Source: Runella sp. (GTDB taxonomy: Bacteria; Bacteroidota; Bacteroidia; Cytophagales; Spirosomataceae). From it: a DNA stretch of 64,000 nt. Location: positions 1-64,000 of the forward strand of contig JALQYJ010000107.1 in the NCBI GenBank assembly GCA_023254175.1, written 5' to 3'. The notes beneath the pieces are model-generated. The model did no database searches. It was not told the DNA's origin and saw nothing but the letters and a program-made list of their open reading frames with translations. Shown in pieces: positions 27,420 to 37,479 of the stretch (position 1 is its first letter; each line of letters begins with the position of its first letter). The position numbers and the translations under genes were made by a program.

Positions 27420-27452
27420 AGACCTGTAAGGTTTTTAAAACCTTACAGGTCT
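27420..27452. repeat. Palindrome (AGACCTGTAAGGTTTT class)
   Basis: Perfect 16-base arms around a single central base (AGACCTGTAAGGTTTT-T-AAAACCTTACAGGTCT), between the S9 peptidase stop and the acyltransferase start on the minus strand. The centre AAGGTTT-tta-AAACCTT parallels the AAAGTT-nnn-AACTTT centres of the three palindromes at 40560, 43859 and 44802. Confidence 0.8.
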
Positions 27453-27466
27453 GGTCTAGATAAAAA

Positions 27467-30331
27467 CTACTTTTGTGAGCCACTACCAAGCTGCGAAGCC
27501 TTTTGAGAAGAAACAGGGCTAAGTCCTTGACGGATTCCCTTTTCGACCATTGGAAGACCCTCTGACATCCACTTGGGAGCAGGCGCATCTTTGAGGTAGT
27601 GGTCAAAATATTGGTACAAACGTACAGCAAAATCTTTCATATTTTGTCGTTTTGTTAATCCATGTTTTTCTCCGTTGTAATTAAGCATCCAAACGGGCTT
27701 GTTGAGGCGCTTGAGTGCCATGTAAAATTCGATACCTTGGTACCAAGGCACAGCACCGTCGTCGTCGTTGTGCATCATCAACACAGGTGTTTCGATTTTG
27801 GGAGCGTGGAAAAGTGGCGAGTTTTCGAGGTATTGCATGGGCTTTTCCCAAAGTGTCCCACCAATGCGGGTTTGGGTACGCTCGTACTGCGCTTGTCGCG
27901 ACATCCCTGAATCCCAGCGAATACCGCCGTAGGCACTTGTCATGTTTGACACGGGAGCACCTGCCTCGGCCGCGCGGAATAAATTGGTTTGGGTCACGAG
28001 GTAAGCTGTTTGATAGCCGCCCCAGCTGTGGCCCGAGATACCAATTTTGTCTTTATCCACAAACCCTTTGTCAATGATACTCAACACGCCAGGTACGATG
28101 CAGTTGTACGCGCTTTGGCCAGGGTAGCCGTCTTTATAGACAATATCAGGTACAAAAACCACGTACCCGTTGCTGGTAAAGTACGAGAAGTTGATGTACG
28201 AGCGAATCGGACGAGGAGCGTAGTGGGTATGGATATTTTCTGAGTTTTTCTCGTAGAAATACGTCATCATTGGGTATTTCTTGGTTGGGTCGAAGTTCTC
28301 AGGTTTGTAGAGTAGCCCTTGCAAGGGTGTACCATCACCCGCACGCCAATTGACGATTTCGACGCTTCCCCACCAGTAATTGGCTTGCTGGATGTTGGCT
28401 TCGGTAACGCGTTTTACGTTTTTGAAACTCAAATCCGTCGCGTACCAATCGGGGTATTCTTTGAACGTTTCTTTGCTGAAAAGAATACGGTCGGCGTCTT
28501 TGGCCTTCAACACGGTCATTCCCACTTTAAAATCGCCTTCGTACAAACGCTGTATAGCACTGCCCGTTAGCTGACTGAAACCTTCTTGGCGAGTAGTTTC
28601 GTTGACCGTACGCAACAAAAGAGACTTACCAAGGTCGATGTTTCGTTCTTCGGCATCCAAACGTACGTAGCGGTACTGGTTTTTGGCTGCGCGTCCATTG
28701 GTTAATTTTACGAGTGATGCTGGTTTTTTAGGGTCAATTTGCCAAATATCAAAACGGTCATATACCAACAAATACTGGTCGTTTTTCGTCCAGCCTGCTA
28801 TGCCATACGGATTAGGAAAATCGGGGTGGTCGTCTTCTTCGTCGGCGTAGCTAACGTTTTTATTGCTGGTCAACTGAATGGTTTGATTGGCGGCGACATC
28901 GTACGCAAACCAAGCGGTGTCAGGGTTAGAGAACCAATACAAAAATTTGCCTTCGGGCGACGTACGTACATTGCCTTCTATTTTCTCTTTGGCTAATTTC
29001 TTAGCCCCATCTCGTACACTGATGATGTAGGCATCTTCTTTGGGGTTCCAATCCCAGTGTTGGTTTGAATAACGGCGATTAGAAGTCCCGACGACAAAGT
29101 CAGCATTCCCCTCGTTAACAAGCTCTACTTCGGGGACTTCGAGGTTGCCTAGTTGCGTCAATTTTAAGTCGTTAAGGTGAGCAACGGCTAGGTATGACTT
29201 CTTTTTGTCGCGTTCAAGGCTCACTTTTTGTTGCGTTTGAAGGCGCTCGTCTTGCCAGTGCCAAACCTCTACGTTAACCGTTTCTTCAGGAAGTAATGTA
29301 GTGTCCTGAACGATGGGTTTAGGATTGGTTCCGAAAAACAATTTAGACCCATCTTTGGCAAAACGAGGGGTGAATTCGCTGCTTACAAGCCAGCCTTGAG
29401 CGGCAGGTTGATTGGTTTCGTCGGCGAGGCGAGCGGCAGTTGCCTGGCCTGCTTTCCAATAAAATAGCTTGGGAAGACGAATTTGGGTTTTGCTATTGGT
29501 ATCTAGGTCGGTAATAAAAGCGAGTTGTTCGCCGTTTTCATCAAACGCCAATTTTTTGAACTTGTGTTTGGTGTGTCCTTCGTAGACCTGTTGAAGTAGG
29601 TTGGAAGCAGGTTCAAATACATAAACTCCCGCTTTAGTAGAATCGCTGCCCGTGGTCGAAAAGGCCAACCGTTTGCCATTTTTTGCCACTTCGTAGTCGG
29701 TGACAAACGAAAAAGCGCGTTCGGTGCTGGTCTTGAGCATACGAGTTACTAGCCGATACCCGTTTTCATCCGATTCACGTTTGCTGCGTTTGGTAGGTAC
29801 TTTTTTGGTGGTATCGGGTTTTACTTTAGGGCTTTCTCCTAAAAACGCTACCCATTCACTGCCTTTTTCGGGTAACTTAAATGACTGAATGGCAGGAAAT
29901 TTGCTGAGTTTTTTGGTCGAAAGGGCATAGATCCCTAGCGAGTCCTTCGGCATTTCGTCTTTTTTCTTTTTAGCCCGTTTGGCTGCTTTGGTAGCGCTCA
30001 ATTGAGGCTTGATTTTGAAGATGGCAAATTCCGAATCGTTCGAAAAGCGCAATTCGCCACCGCGAGCTACTGAATCGGTTTGGTTGGTGACAAAATGTTG
30101 AAAAACGACTTTCCCGTCGCCTTCTTGGGGATTGAGGGCATACCCAAACCACTGTCCGTTGTTGCTGACGATGCGCTCAGGAATATCCTTCCAAAAGTCG
30201 TACACATCGTGAGTAAGGGCTTTTTTTTCAATCGGCGCGGGGGGCGGCGTTGTCTTTTTGGGTTTCTTTTGGGCGAAAGCAGTATAACAGCCCAATAGAA
30301 ATAATGAAGTGTAAAGGAGAAGTTTTTTCAT
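27467..30331 (-). CDS. Secreted S9-family serine peptidase
   Basis: A 954-residue exported peptidase with signal peptide (MKKLLLYTSLFLLGCYTAFAQ), a long beta-propeller-like region (~40-690) and a C-terminal prolyl-oligopeptidase alpha/beta-hydrolase domain. The nucleophile is in GISGHSWGGYQTAYLVT; the acid and base are in HNDDDGAVPWYQG and YNGEKHGLTKR. It probably degrades peptides in the periplasm or at the surface. A TATTTTTG -7-like box lies 23 bases before the ATG on the minus strand. It may be co-transcribed with the acyltransferase gene. Confidence 0.94.
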   Translation of the reverse strand: MKKLLLYTSLFLLGCYTAFAQKKPKKTTPPPAPIEKKALTHDVYDFWKDIPERIVSNNGQWFGYALNPQEGDGKVVFQHFVTNQTDSVARGGELRFSNDSEFAIFKIKPQLSATKAAKRAKKKKDEMPKDSLGIYALSTKKLSKFPAIQSFKLPEKGSEWVAFLGESPKVKPDTTKKVPTKRSKRESDENGYRLVTRMLKTSTERAFSFVTDYEVAKNGKRLAFSTTGSDSTKAGVYVFEPASNLLQQVYEGHTKHKFKKLAFDENGEQLAFITDLDTNSKTQIRLPKLFYWKAGQATAARLADETNQPAAQGWLVSSEFTPRFAKDGSKLFFGTNPKPIVQDTTLLPEETVNVEVWHWQDERLQTQQKVSLERDKKKSYLAVAHLNDLKLTQLGNLEVPEVELVNEGNADFVVGTSNRRYSNQHWDWNPKEDAYIISVRDGAKKLAKEKIEGNVRTSPEGKFLYWFSNPDTAWFAYDVAANQTIQLTSNKNVSYADEEDDHPDFPNPYGIAGWTKNDQYLLVYDRFDIWQIDPKKPASLVKLTNGRAAKNQYRYVRLDAEERNIDLGKSLLLRTVNETTRQEGFSQLTGSAIQRLYEGDFKVGMTVLKAKDADRILFSKETFKEYPDWYATDLSFKNVKRVTEANIQQANYWWGSVEIVNWRAGDGTPLQGLLYKPENFDPTKKYPMMTYFYEKNSENIHTHYAPRPIRSYINFSYFTSNGYVVFVPDIVYKDGYPGQSAYNCIVPGVLSIIDKGFVDKDKIGISGHSWGGYQTAYLVTQTNLFRAAEAGAPVSNMTSAYGGIRWDSGMSRQAQYERTQTRIGGTLWEKPMQYLENSPLFHAPKIETPVLMMHNDDDGAVPWYQGIEFYMALKRLNKPVWMLNYNGEKHGLTKRQNMKDFAVRLYQYFDHYLKDAPAPKWMSEGLPMVEKGIRQGLSPVSSQKASQLGSGSQK

Positions 30332-30434
30332 GAAAATGAGCGTATTTAGTATTCAAAAATACGGTAATGAAGCGTTTTATTGGTAAATTATCCTCAATTT
30401 TGCGACATAATCTCAAACTTCTTAGTCGAAACTG

Positions 30435-31238
30435 ATGAAAATTGCCATTGTAGGTTGCGGAAACATGGGAATGGCCTTTGCCAAGTCGTTTTTGCAATAT
30501 GATTTAGTAAAAAAAGAAAACCTTCTTTTGATTGAAAAAAGCGCCAATCGCGCCGAAAACCTGCGAACCGAAAACACGGGTGTGGTTGTCGAAACCATCA
30601 GTGCGCACGTGGGTGAGTACGATGTCGTGATTTTGTCGGTGAAGCCGCAAGATTTCGGTATGGTTCAGGACGCCTTGCGGGAGGTACTTCAACCGCAGCA
30701 AGTGGTTTTGTCAATCATGGCGGGGATTCCGATTTCTACCATTCAAGAAAGCCTAAATCACCGTTTGGTCATCAGGGCCATGCCTAATACCCCCGCCATG
30801 TTGGGAATGGGTATCACGGGCTTTTCGGCGGCGAAAGAGTTGAGTTTTGCCCAATTGCTAAAAGTCGATAACCTTATCAATGCCACGGGGCGCTCGGTGT
30901 TTTTGGAGGACGAGTCTATGCTTGATGCCGTAACGGCTTTGAGCGGTAGCGGTCCTGCGTATTTCTATTATTTGGTCAAAGCGATGGTGGAAGCAGGTAA
31001 GCAGATGGGTTTTGAGGAGTCGATGGCGACCTTGCTAGTGAAGCAAACCATGCTGGGCTCTTTCCACCTTATTAATAACGCCGATAAGAGCCTCGATGAT
31101 TTAATTAAAGCGGTGGCTTCCAAAGGTGGAACCACCGAAGCCGCGCTTCGCGAGTTTGAGGCAGGTAGCCTTGCCCAAACGCTCCAAACGGGGATTTTGG
31201 CTGCCGAACGTCGTGCTAAAGAACTCTCAAAAGGATAG
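30435..31238 (+). CDS. proC: Pyrroline-5-carboxylate reductase
   Basis: A 267-residue ProC, which performs the last step of proline synthesis with NAD(P)H. The Rossmann loop is KIAIVGCGNMGMAFAKSF; the family signature ALSGSGPAYFYYLVKAMVEAGKQMGF is near 165-190, and SKGGTTEAALREFE is close to the C-terminus. It is cytoplasmic. proA is found 14 kb away, so the pathway genes are scattered. A hairpin follows the stop codon. Confidence 0.96.
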   Translation: MKIAIVGCGNMGMAFAKSFLQYDLVKKENLLLIEKSANRAENLRTENTGVVVETISAHVGEYDVVILSVKPQDFGMVQDALREVLQPQQVVLSIMAGIPISTIQESLNHRLVIRAMPNTPAMLGMGITGFSAAKELSFAQLLKVDNLINATGRSVFLEDESMLDAVTALSGSGPAYFYYLVKAMVEAGKQMGFEESMATLLVKQTMLGSFHLINNADKSLDDLIKAVASKGGTTEAALREFEAGSLAQTLQTGILAAERRAKELSKG

Positions 31239-31277
31239 TGCGCGTGGTGTAAGATTTATTATCAAAAAAAAAAACGG

Positions 31278-31309
31278 GACTTCCCAACGTTCTGGTGCTT
31301 TGGGAAGTC
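31278..31309 (+). terminator. Hairpin after proC
   Basis: GACTTCCCAA-12-TTGGGAAGTC, a 10-bp stem 40 bases after the proC stop, with a short T-rich stretch following. TACCTTTA just after it (31311-31318) is a 7/8 match to the -7 consensus and could start the next transcript. Confidence 0.6.
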
Positions 31310-31359
31310 TTACCTTTATAGATTGCATAATTTCAACGAAGCCTTTTCGTTTGTTTTAC

Positions 31360-34300
31360 ATGAAGCATATTGTACGCATTCTAGTTGTATTGTTTTTGGT
31401 GCTGGGAGAAGGGCGTGCGCAAACCCCCTCGGCGGTTCGTTTTGTGCGTAATCAAGGCCAATGGGACGCCGACGTACGTTACCGTGCCGATATTCCAGGA
31501 GGTTATTTGCTCCTCAAAGAAAAATCGTTGATGTACGTATTTCAGGAAGAAAACCCGTTGCGAAGTATTCATACTACGGGTGAGCGCCTATCCAATGTAC
31601 GTACAAGTTCGTTGGTCAATGGACACGCTGTTGAAGTACTATTTGAGGGTGCGTCTTCGGCTATAAAAATGAAAGAAGACCACTCAAATGCTGCTAAGTT
31701 TAACTATTTTTTAGGCAATGACCCTAGCAAATGGGCGCAAAATGTGCCTTCGTTTGGCGAGATTGTCTATGAAGATGTCTATCCTGGCATCGACTTTAAA
31801 ATGTATGCTTTTCGCCAAACCCTCAAATACGAGTTTTTGGTGGATCCTCAGGCTGATGCCTCTAAAATTAAGCTTCGTTACGAGGGTAGTAAGTCGTTAA
31901 AGTTGGAAGATAATCAATTGGCGATTGAAACTTCCATCAATACGTTTCGGGAGTTAAAACCTTATACTTACCAAGAAATCAACAACCGTACCCGCGAAGT
32001 AGTAGCTCATTATCAGTTAGATGGAAATCAGTTGTCGTTTAACTTTCCCAAAGGATATGACCGTACACAAGCATTGACGATTGACCCTGAGCTGGTATTT
32101 TCGACTTTTTCGGGTTCGTTTGCCAACAACTTTGGGCATGCCGCTACCTACGACGAACAAGGAAACCTGTATTCAATTGGTACACTTCACTCGACGGGAG
32201 CTTTCCCAGCCACTGCAGGAGCGTTTCAGCGCCAAGCAACTTTGAGTGTGGACATGGGCTTGCTTAAGTTTAGCCCCGATGGAACTCGCCTTCTTTATGG
32301 AACTTACATCGGAGGCTCAGATACCGATGTACCTCATAGTATGATTGTGAACAATAAAGGCGAGTTGGTGGTGTTTGGAACAACTTCTTCCCAAAACTTC
32401 CCATTATCAGCAGGAGCTTATCAGACACGGTTTGGTGGGGGAACTCCCGTGGAGCCTGTTGGGGGATTTCAGTATACCAACGGTAGCGACATTTTTGTGT
32501 TAAAACTCAGTGCCGACGGGTCAACATTAGTCGCAAGTACGCTGGTTGGTGGAAATGGCAATGACGGGATTTGCCGCACCTTTGATTTTAATTTGATAAA
32601 CTACAGCGATGAGTTTAGGGGAGAAGTAGTGGTAGATGAAAAAGACAATGTGTATGTGGGGACTTCGACGAACTCGACCAATTTTCCAACGGCTAACCCC
32701 ACCACGGCTCAGTACGGTGGTGGTCGTCAAGATGCAGTGGTATTTAAGCTAAGTTCAGACCTCAGAACAATGATTATGAGTACTTACTTGGGTGGCACAG
32801 CTGCTGACGGAGCCTATGGGGTAAAATGGGCTCCATCGGGTGCCTTATACGTCGCTGGCTTGACTCGAAGCTCAAATTTGCCCGCCAAAACGACCGCATT
32901 CAAAAGTACTAAAAGTGGCGAAGAAGATGGTTTTGTGGCTAAGTTTGTAAATGACAAACTCGACCAACTTACTTACCTCGGGACGGATAGTTCGGACGTT
33001 GCGTATTTGTTGGACGTGGATGCTGAAGAAAATGTTCACGTTTTTGGACTAACGCGTGGGCGTTATCCTACCACAGCAGGGGTTTATAGTAATACCAACG
33101 CGGGACAGTTTATTCATGCTTTAGATAAAACACTTTCGCGAACATTATTTTCAACCACTATCGGCTCCTCAAGAGCAAGACCCGATATTGCACCGACAGC
33201 CTTTTTGGTCAATGAATGTGGGAATATTTATTTGTCGGGGTGGGGAGGAATTGTTAATTCTCGAAATGGCTATAATCCCACAAGTAGTACAATTGGCCTT
33301 CCAACAACGCCTGATGCGTATCGACAAACTACCACAGGAAGCAACTTCTATATCGCTATTTTAGAAAAGGGGGCTAAATCGTTGCTTTACGGTACATTTA
33401 TTGGAAGCACAGTATCAAGTTCTGATGGTGACCATGTGGACGGTGGGACGAGCCGTTTTGCTAAAAATGGGGTAATTTATCAGGCCACTTGCGTATGCCG
33501 CCAAGCTAACTTCCCTTCGACTCCCAACGTGTGGGCAGTGAACCGTAACAGTGCAGATTGTAACAATGCGGCTTTTAAATTTGATATTGACCGTCTCAAG
33601 GCTGATTTTGATGTGTACCAAGGTTCGGCCAAAAACGTACTTTCGGGGTGCGTGCCTATGACATTAGAATTCTTAAATACAAGCGAAGGGGGAAAGACGT
33701 ATACGTGGTCGGTACAAGGAAATAACATCTCACTAGACCCGTTGAAAGCCACGTACACTTTTAATCAGCCAGGTGAATACCGCGTGACATTACGGGCATC
33801 TAATCCCCTGGTTTGTCGTGGGCAGGATGTAGTGACAAAAATTATCAAAGTGGGCGTAAGCAAAGCTGCTGCTAGTGGGGATACCACGGTTTGTAGCAAT
33901 GTAGGCGTACCGCTCAAAGCCACGGGTGGGTTGAAATATTCGTGGACTCCTGCGGCGGGTTTGAGCAATCCTAACATTGCCAATCCCATTGCGAAAGTAA
34001 ATGCTACAACCAATTTTATCTGTACCATTACGGATTCGGCATGTGTCGTTACACGTACCGTAACCGTCAAAATCAACAATGATAAACCTGATTTTGCGGC
34101 ATTTAAGGATACTACAATTTGTGTAGGACAAAGTGCCGTTTTGAGCGCTCAAGGTAATGCCACTCGTTATCGCTGGACTCCTTCGTTGACGTTGAGTGAC
34201 TCAGTCGGAACGCGAGTAATGGCCAAACCGTTGGTGACAACAGTCTACACCGTGACGGGGCAATATGCCGATGGCTGTTTACCACAAAAAAACATTACTG

Positions 34301-35028
34301 TACGAATCGATAACAACAAACCTGATTTTAGGGTAACTCCCGATACAACAGTATGTGCGGGACAAACGGCCATGTTGTTAGCGCAGGGAGCGGGTACAAT
34401 CCGTTGGAAAGCTTCACCGACGTTGTCAGATACTACTGTAAAAAACCCCATTGCATCTCCTTTGCAAACCACCACGTATACCGTGACAGCGGTGTATCCT
34501 GATGGTTGTAAACCAAGCAAAACGGTAACAGTAAATGTGGAAAGTGGCCCGCAAAATACGAGCTTTGAAGTAGTACCTACGTACGCTTGTGGAAAATCAA
34601 CGATGGTACAGTATGTCAATAAAACAACTGGTGCTTCTCGCTATGAGTGGGATTTTGGCAATGGCGTAAAATCAGGGGTAGCAGCTCCTGCGGCGTTGGA
34701 TTATACTCAAAATGGAATCTATCAAGTAACGCTCAAAGCGTATTCGCCGAGAGGGTGTGCGAGTACCGTGACGCAGTCGGTGTCGGTATTGAATTTGGAT
34801 AAAATTCCGAACGTAATCACCCCCAATGGCGATGGCAAAAACGATACTTTCGTGGTAGGCGCTCCAAATACCCGAATTGAAATTTTTAACCGCTGGGGGA
34901 AACGCGTTTTCGCTAGTGACAACTACGCCGAAGATTGGGGAAAAGGTGTTTTAAATGGTACTTATTACTACCAACTCACGCTGCCAGGCAATTCGATTTG
35001 TAAAGGCTGGATTCAAGTAATTGAATAG
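31360..35028 (+). CDS. Large T9SS type B secreted protein with propeller and PKD-like domains
   Basis: A 1222-residue exported protein. Signal peptide MKHIVRILVVLFLVLGEGRAQ; then an N-terminal domain (RFVRNQGQWDADVRYRADIPGGYLLLKEKSLMYVF) of the DUF7948 type common in Bacteroidota; then repeated SBBP-type propeller blades (~235-700; e.g. ATYDEQGNLYSIGTLHSTGAFPATAGAFQ, LYGTYIGGSDTDV, MSTYLGGTAADGAYGVKW). Next come PKD/Ig-like repeats with TTVCSNVG/TTICVGQS/TTVCAGQT starts (~820-1120) and a gliding-type C-terminal domain (NVITPNGDGKNDTFVVG…WGKRVFASDNYAEDWGKGVLNGTYYYQL) that targets it to the type IX secretion system. The track start (31126) overlaps proC and is spurious; the ATG at 31360 fits. 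Confidence 0.93.
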   Translation: MKHIVRILVVLFLVLGEGRAQTPSAVRFVRNQGQWDADVRYRADIPGGYLLLKEKSLMYVFQEENPLRSIHTTGERLSNVRTSSLVNGHAVEVLFEGASSAIKMKEDHSNAAKFNYFLGNDPSKWAQNVPSFGEIVYEDVYPGIDFKMYAFRQTLKYEFLVDPQADASKIKLRYEGSKSLKLEDNQLAIETSINTFRELKPYTYQEINNRTREVVAHYQLDGNQLSFNFPKGYDRTQALTIDPELVFSTFSGSFANNFGHAATYDEQGNLYSIGTLHSTGAFPATAGAFQRQATLSVDMGLLKFSPDGTRLLYGTYIGGSDTDVPHSMIVNNKGELVVFGTTSSQNFPLSAGAYQTRFGGGTPVEPVGGFQYTNGSDIFVLKLSADGSTLVASTLVGGNGNDGICRTFDFNLINYSDEFRGEVVVDEKDNVYVGTSTNSTNFPTANPTTAQYGGGRQDAVVFKLSSDLRTMIMSTYLGGTAADGAYGVKWAPSGALYVAGLTRSSNLPAKTTAFKSTKSGEEDGFVAKFVNDKLDQLTYLGTDSSDVAYLLDVDAEENVHVFGLTRGRYPTTAGVYSNTNAGQFIHALDKTLSRTLFSTTIGSSRARPDIAPTAFLVNECGNIYLSGWGGIVNSRNGYNPTSSTIGLPTTPDAYRQTTTGSNFYIAILEKGAKSLLYGTFIGSTVSSSDGDHVDGGTSRFAKNGVIYQATCVCRQANFPSTPNVWAVNRNSADCNNAAFKFDIDRLKADFDVYQGSAKNVLSGCVPMTLEFLNTSEGGKTYTWSVQGNNISLDPLKATYTFNQPGEYRVTLRASNPLVCRGQDVVTKIIKVGVSKAAASGDTTVCSNVGVPLKATGGLKYSWTPAAGLSNPNIANPIAKVNATTNFICTITDSACVVTRTVTVKINNDKPDFAAFKDTTICVGQSAVLSAQGNATRYRWTPSLTLSDSVGTRVMAKPLVTTVYTVTGQYADGCLPQKNITVRIDNNKPDFRVTPDTTVCAGQTAMLLAQGAGTIRWKASPTLSDTTVKNPIASPLQTTTYTVTAVYPDGCKPSKTVTVNVESGPQNTSFEVVPTYACGKSTMVQYVNKTTGASRYEWDFGNGVKSGVAAPAALDYTQNGIYQVTLKAYSPRGCASTVTQSVSVLNLDKIPNVITPNGDGKNDTFVVGAPNTRIEIFNRWGKRVFASDNYAEDWGKGVLNGTYYYQLTLPGNSICKGWIQVIE

Positions 35029-35063
35029 GAACGAATGACGAATTTTGACTAACGATATTGGAA

Positions 35064-35092
35064 CAAAAAAGCGGACGAAAGCCGCTTTTTTG
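35064..35092. terminator. Bidirectional terminator
   Basis: CAAAAAAGCGG-7-CCGCTTTTTTG, an 11-bp stem with A and T tracts on both sides, between the convergent T9SS gene and the YugP-like gene. Confidence 0.85.
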
Positions 35093-35128
35093 TTTGTGTG
35101 TGGTTGCTCACAATCTCAACACGAATGT

Positions 35129-35839
35129 TTAGTCATCGCTACGACGACCGAGCAATAAGCTTGCGTAATAAAGCAAATTAGCTAAAGCACCCAATGCAGC
35201 GACTACATAGGTAAGGGCGGCCCATTGGAGGGCGTCTTTGGCCATTCCGTATTCGTTACGATTGACAACCCCGCGTTGTTCAACCCACGCCAAGGCGCGG
35301 CGGCTTGCATCAAATTCGACAGGAAGGGTAATCATGGCAAACAAGGTTACCCCTAAGTTGGCAGCGACTAAAATGGTTAAAATAGTAGTGCTAACAAGGC
35401 CTTGGTTGTAGAAAATGAATCCACCGATAAACATCATCGCCATGTTGAAAAAGTTCAGGATGTTGCTACACACCTGTACCACAGGTACTAAAGCCGAACG
35501 CATCTGCAAAGGGCTATATGCTACTTTATGTTGTACGGCGTGCCCGCATTCGTGGGCAGCTACGGCAGCAGCGGCTACGCTACGCCCATAATAGACATCA
35601 GCACTCAGGTTAACGGTTTTGTCGGCAGGGTTATAGTGGTCGGTGAGCATGCCTTCTACTTGGGTGATACGCACATCGTAGATGCCGTTGTCACGAAGCA
35701 TTTGGGCAGCAATGTCAGCACCACTCATGCCGTTCATTAATCCTACCTGCGAGTATTCGGTAAATTTGCTTTTTAGACGCCACTGGACAATCATACCAAT
35801 GACCATAAAGACAATTCCAATGAGAATTAAACCACCCAT
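35129..35839 (-). CDS. Membrane zinc metallopeptidase (YugP family)
   Basis: A 236-residue membrane protein of the neutral zinc metallopeptidase YugP family. There is an N-terminal membrane segment (GGLILIGIVFMVIGMIVQW), the zinc motif HECGH at residues 96-100, and three further hydrophobic stretches from ~120 to the end. Function is not established; it is presumably an inner-membrane protease. It is the last gene of the panC-panD-rfaE2 run, 20 bases after rfaE2. Confidence 0.9.
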   Translation of the reverse strand: MGGLILIGIVFMVIGMIVQWRLKSKFTEYSQVGLMNGMSGADIAAQMLRDNGIYDVRITQVEGMLTDHYNPADKTVNLSADVYYGRSVAAAAVAAHECGHAVQHKVAYSPLQMRSALVPVVQVCSNILNFFNMAMMFIGGFIFYNQGLVSTTILTILVAANLGVTLFAMITLPVEFDASRRALAWVEQRGVVNRNEYGMAKDALQWAALTYVVAALGALANLLYYASLLLGRRSDD

Positions 35840-35859
35840 GTTTGTTTAAATTTTTGCTG

Positions 35860-36345
35860 TCAATAACTTTTTTTAATCTTCTCGATAAGGGAAGTCGTAG
35901 AATAGCCCTTCACTAACGGAATGGTTTTTACGGTTCCTCCTCGATTAACAACAAAATCCGCACCAACGATGTTTTCTACTGTATAATCGTCGCCTTTGAC
36001 CAAAATATCAGGACAAATTGTCTGAATTAGCTCCAGTGGCGTAGGTTCTCCGAATAAAATGACAGCATCCACAAACCCCAACGAGGCCATTAAACGGGCG
36101 CGGGCATATTCGTTTACGACGGGGCGGAGAGGGCCTTTTAGCTTACTTACCGAGGCGTCAGTGTTGAGGCCAAGCACCATTCTATCGCCTAAGTTACGGG
36201 CTTTTTCGAGGTAGTCGATGTGCCCCAAGTGAACGATGTCAAAGCATCCGTTAGTAAATACAATTTTTTGACCTTTTGTTTGCCATGCGCGGGCGGCTTG
36301 CGCACCTTCTTCCCACGATAAAATTTTAGCGGCGGAGTTAAACAT
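35860..36345 (-). CDS. rfaE2: D-glycero-beta-D-manno-heptose 1-phosphate adenylyltransferase
   Basis: A 161-residue nucleotidyltransferase that activates heptose-1-phosphate for lipopolysaccharide core synthesis. The nucleotide-binding [20 protein letters not shown] has the HxGH motif; [21 protein letters not shown] and [17 protein letters not shown] are typical. The kinase half found fused in E. coli HldE is absent, as in split RfaE2 proteins. The track ORF begins at TTG; the ATG at 36345 ([11 protein letters not shown]) is preferred. Confidence 0.94.
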   Translation of the reverse strand: MFNSAAKILSWEEGAQAARAWQTKGQKIVFTNGCFDIVHLGHIDYLEKARNLGDRMVLGLNTDASVSKLKGPLRPVVNEYARARLMASLGFVDAVILFGEPTPLELIQTICPDILVKGDDYTVENIVGADFVVNRGGTVKTIPLVKGYSTTSLIEKIKKSY

Positions 36346-36387
36346 AAGATTGTTACGATTAACAGTTAACAATTTAGACAGATAACA

Positions 36388-37395
36388 TTACTCTACTTCG
36401 GTTTTTGGGCTTTTTACGAGGGTGATGATAAATGAAATTCCGCCTAGAATTAGCATCAAAATCATTTGAGTACCGTGGATGTAAGTTGCGAGGGCAAGGC
36501 CATCTTCTTCCGATAATCCGTAAAGTACCAATGCGCTACTTACCAACATATGATAGGTGGAAGTTCCTCCTGGTGTTGGTGCCGACATCCCCAAACCTCC
36601 CACGACCAGAACAGTTAACCCTGCTAATAGAGTGAGATGGGAAGACTCGGGCAGTACAAAAAAGCAAACGTAAGAACTCAGAAAATACATAATCCAAATC
36701 AGAACCGTATGGAATACAAACGCCCACGGATTCCGTAGTTTTCGGGCGCTCAATAAGCCCTCAATGAGACTCAGTACGAATCCTTCGATTTTGGCAAAAA
36801 GCGAATTTTGACGCAAACGGTCGGCATTTTTTTGGTAAAACCACCACGCAGTCCCCAAAAAACCTATTCCTAGTACCGCCAAACCTCCCAAAAGGGCTAT
36901 TCGACTGCTGCCACTTCCATGGCCTAATCTTAGCTTTTCGCCAAACAATTCCATGAAAAAATTGCTCAAACGACCAAATTCGAGCACAAATGCGAGGCCA
37001 ATCAAGAACAAAAGTGTCATAACGTCAAATACGCGCTCGGCCACTACGGTACCAAAACCGACGTTGATGGGTACTTTTTCGAGGCGATTGAGCGTGCCGC
37101 AGCGGGTCACTTCACCTGCCCTCGGAATGAGTTGGTTAGCAAAATACCCTGTAAAAACGGCTACGGTCGAGTCGAACGCAGAGGGGCGGTACCCCAGGGG
37201 TTCGAGGAGCATATTCCAACGGCAGGCACGGCTCCAAGCGGCAATAATAGTGAAGATGGTAACTAAAATTAGCCAGCTGTGATTGGCATATTTAATTTTC
37301 CCCCACATCTTATCTAATTCCTGGTCATTAAAAAGGTACCACATCAACCCACCTGCTACGGCAAGCGAAAGGCAGTATTTGAGAATATTTTTCAT
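36388..37395 (-). CDS. Flippase-like membrane protein (LPG synthase transmembrane domain family)
   Basis: A 335-residue polytopic membrane protein of the family also known as UPF0104/AglD-like, with about eight hydrophobic segments. Family-type segments are WSRACRWNMLLEPLGYRPS, FTGYFANQLIPRAGEVTRCGTLNR and GGLGMSAPTPGGTSTYHMLVSSALVLYGL. It has no aminoacyl transferase domain. A role in moving or modifying a lipid-linked molecule is inferred. It lies between panD and rfaE2. Confidence 0.87.
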   Translation of the reverse strand: MKNILKYCLSLAVAGGLMWYLFNDQELDKMWGKIKYANHSWLILVTIFTIIAAWSRACRWNMLLEPLGYRPSAFDSTVAVFTGYFANQLIPRAGEVTRCGTLNRLEKVPINVGFGTVVAERVFDVMTLLFLIGLAFVLEFGRLSNFFMELFGEKLRLGHGSGSSRIALLGGLAVLGIGFLGTAWWFYQKNADRLRQNSLFAKIEGFVLSLIEGLLSARKLRNPWAFVFHTVLIWIMYFLSSYVCFFVLPESSHLTLLAGLTVLVVGGLGMSAPTPGGTSTYHMLVSSALVLYGLSEEDGLALATYIHGTQMILMLILGGISFIITLVKSPKTEVE

Positions 37396-37479
37396 TATAT
37401 GTTCTTTGTAGTGGATAGTCCATGGGTCTACGGTTAATAGTAGATTGCTTGTTTTCTATGGACTATTATCGACTGTTAC

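Noticed and set aside
31126-31359. N-terminal extension of the T9SS type B ORF
   Set aside because: It overlaps proC and precedes a clear signal peptide at 31360.
33765-34152. Overlapping 104- and 120-codon minus-strand ORFs inside the T9SS protein gene
   Set aside because: Both are shadows of repetitive PKD-like coding sequence.
35841-35856. Single TTTGTTTAA near the YugP start
   Set aside because: It has no partner half-site, so a link to the palindromes before the sigma gene is not supported.
37406-37466. ATAGTCCAT/ATGGACTAT repeat between panD and the flippase gene
   Set aside because: The arms are short and far apart; a chance dyad is as likely.
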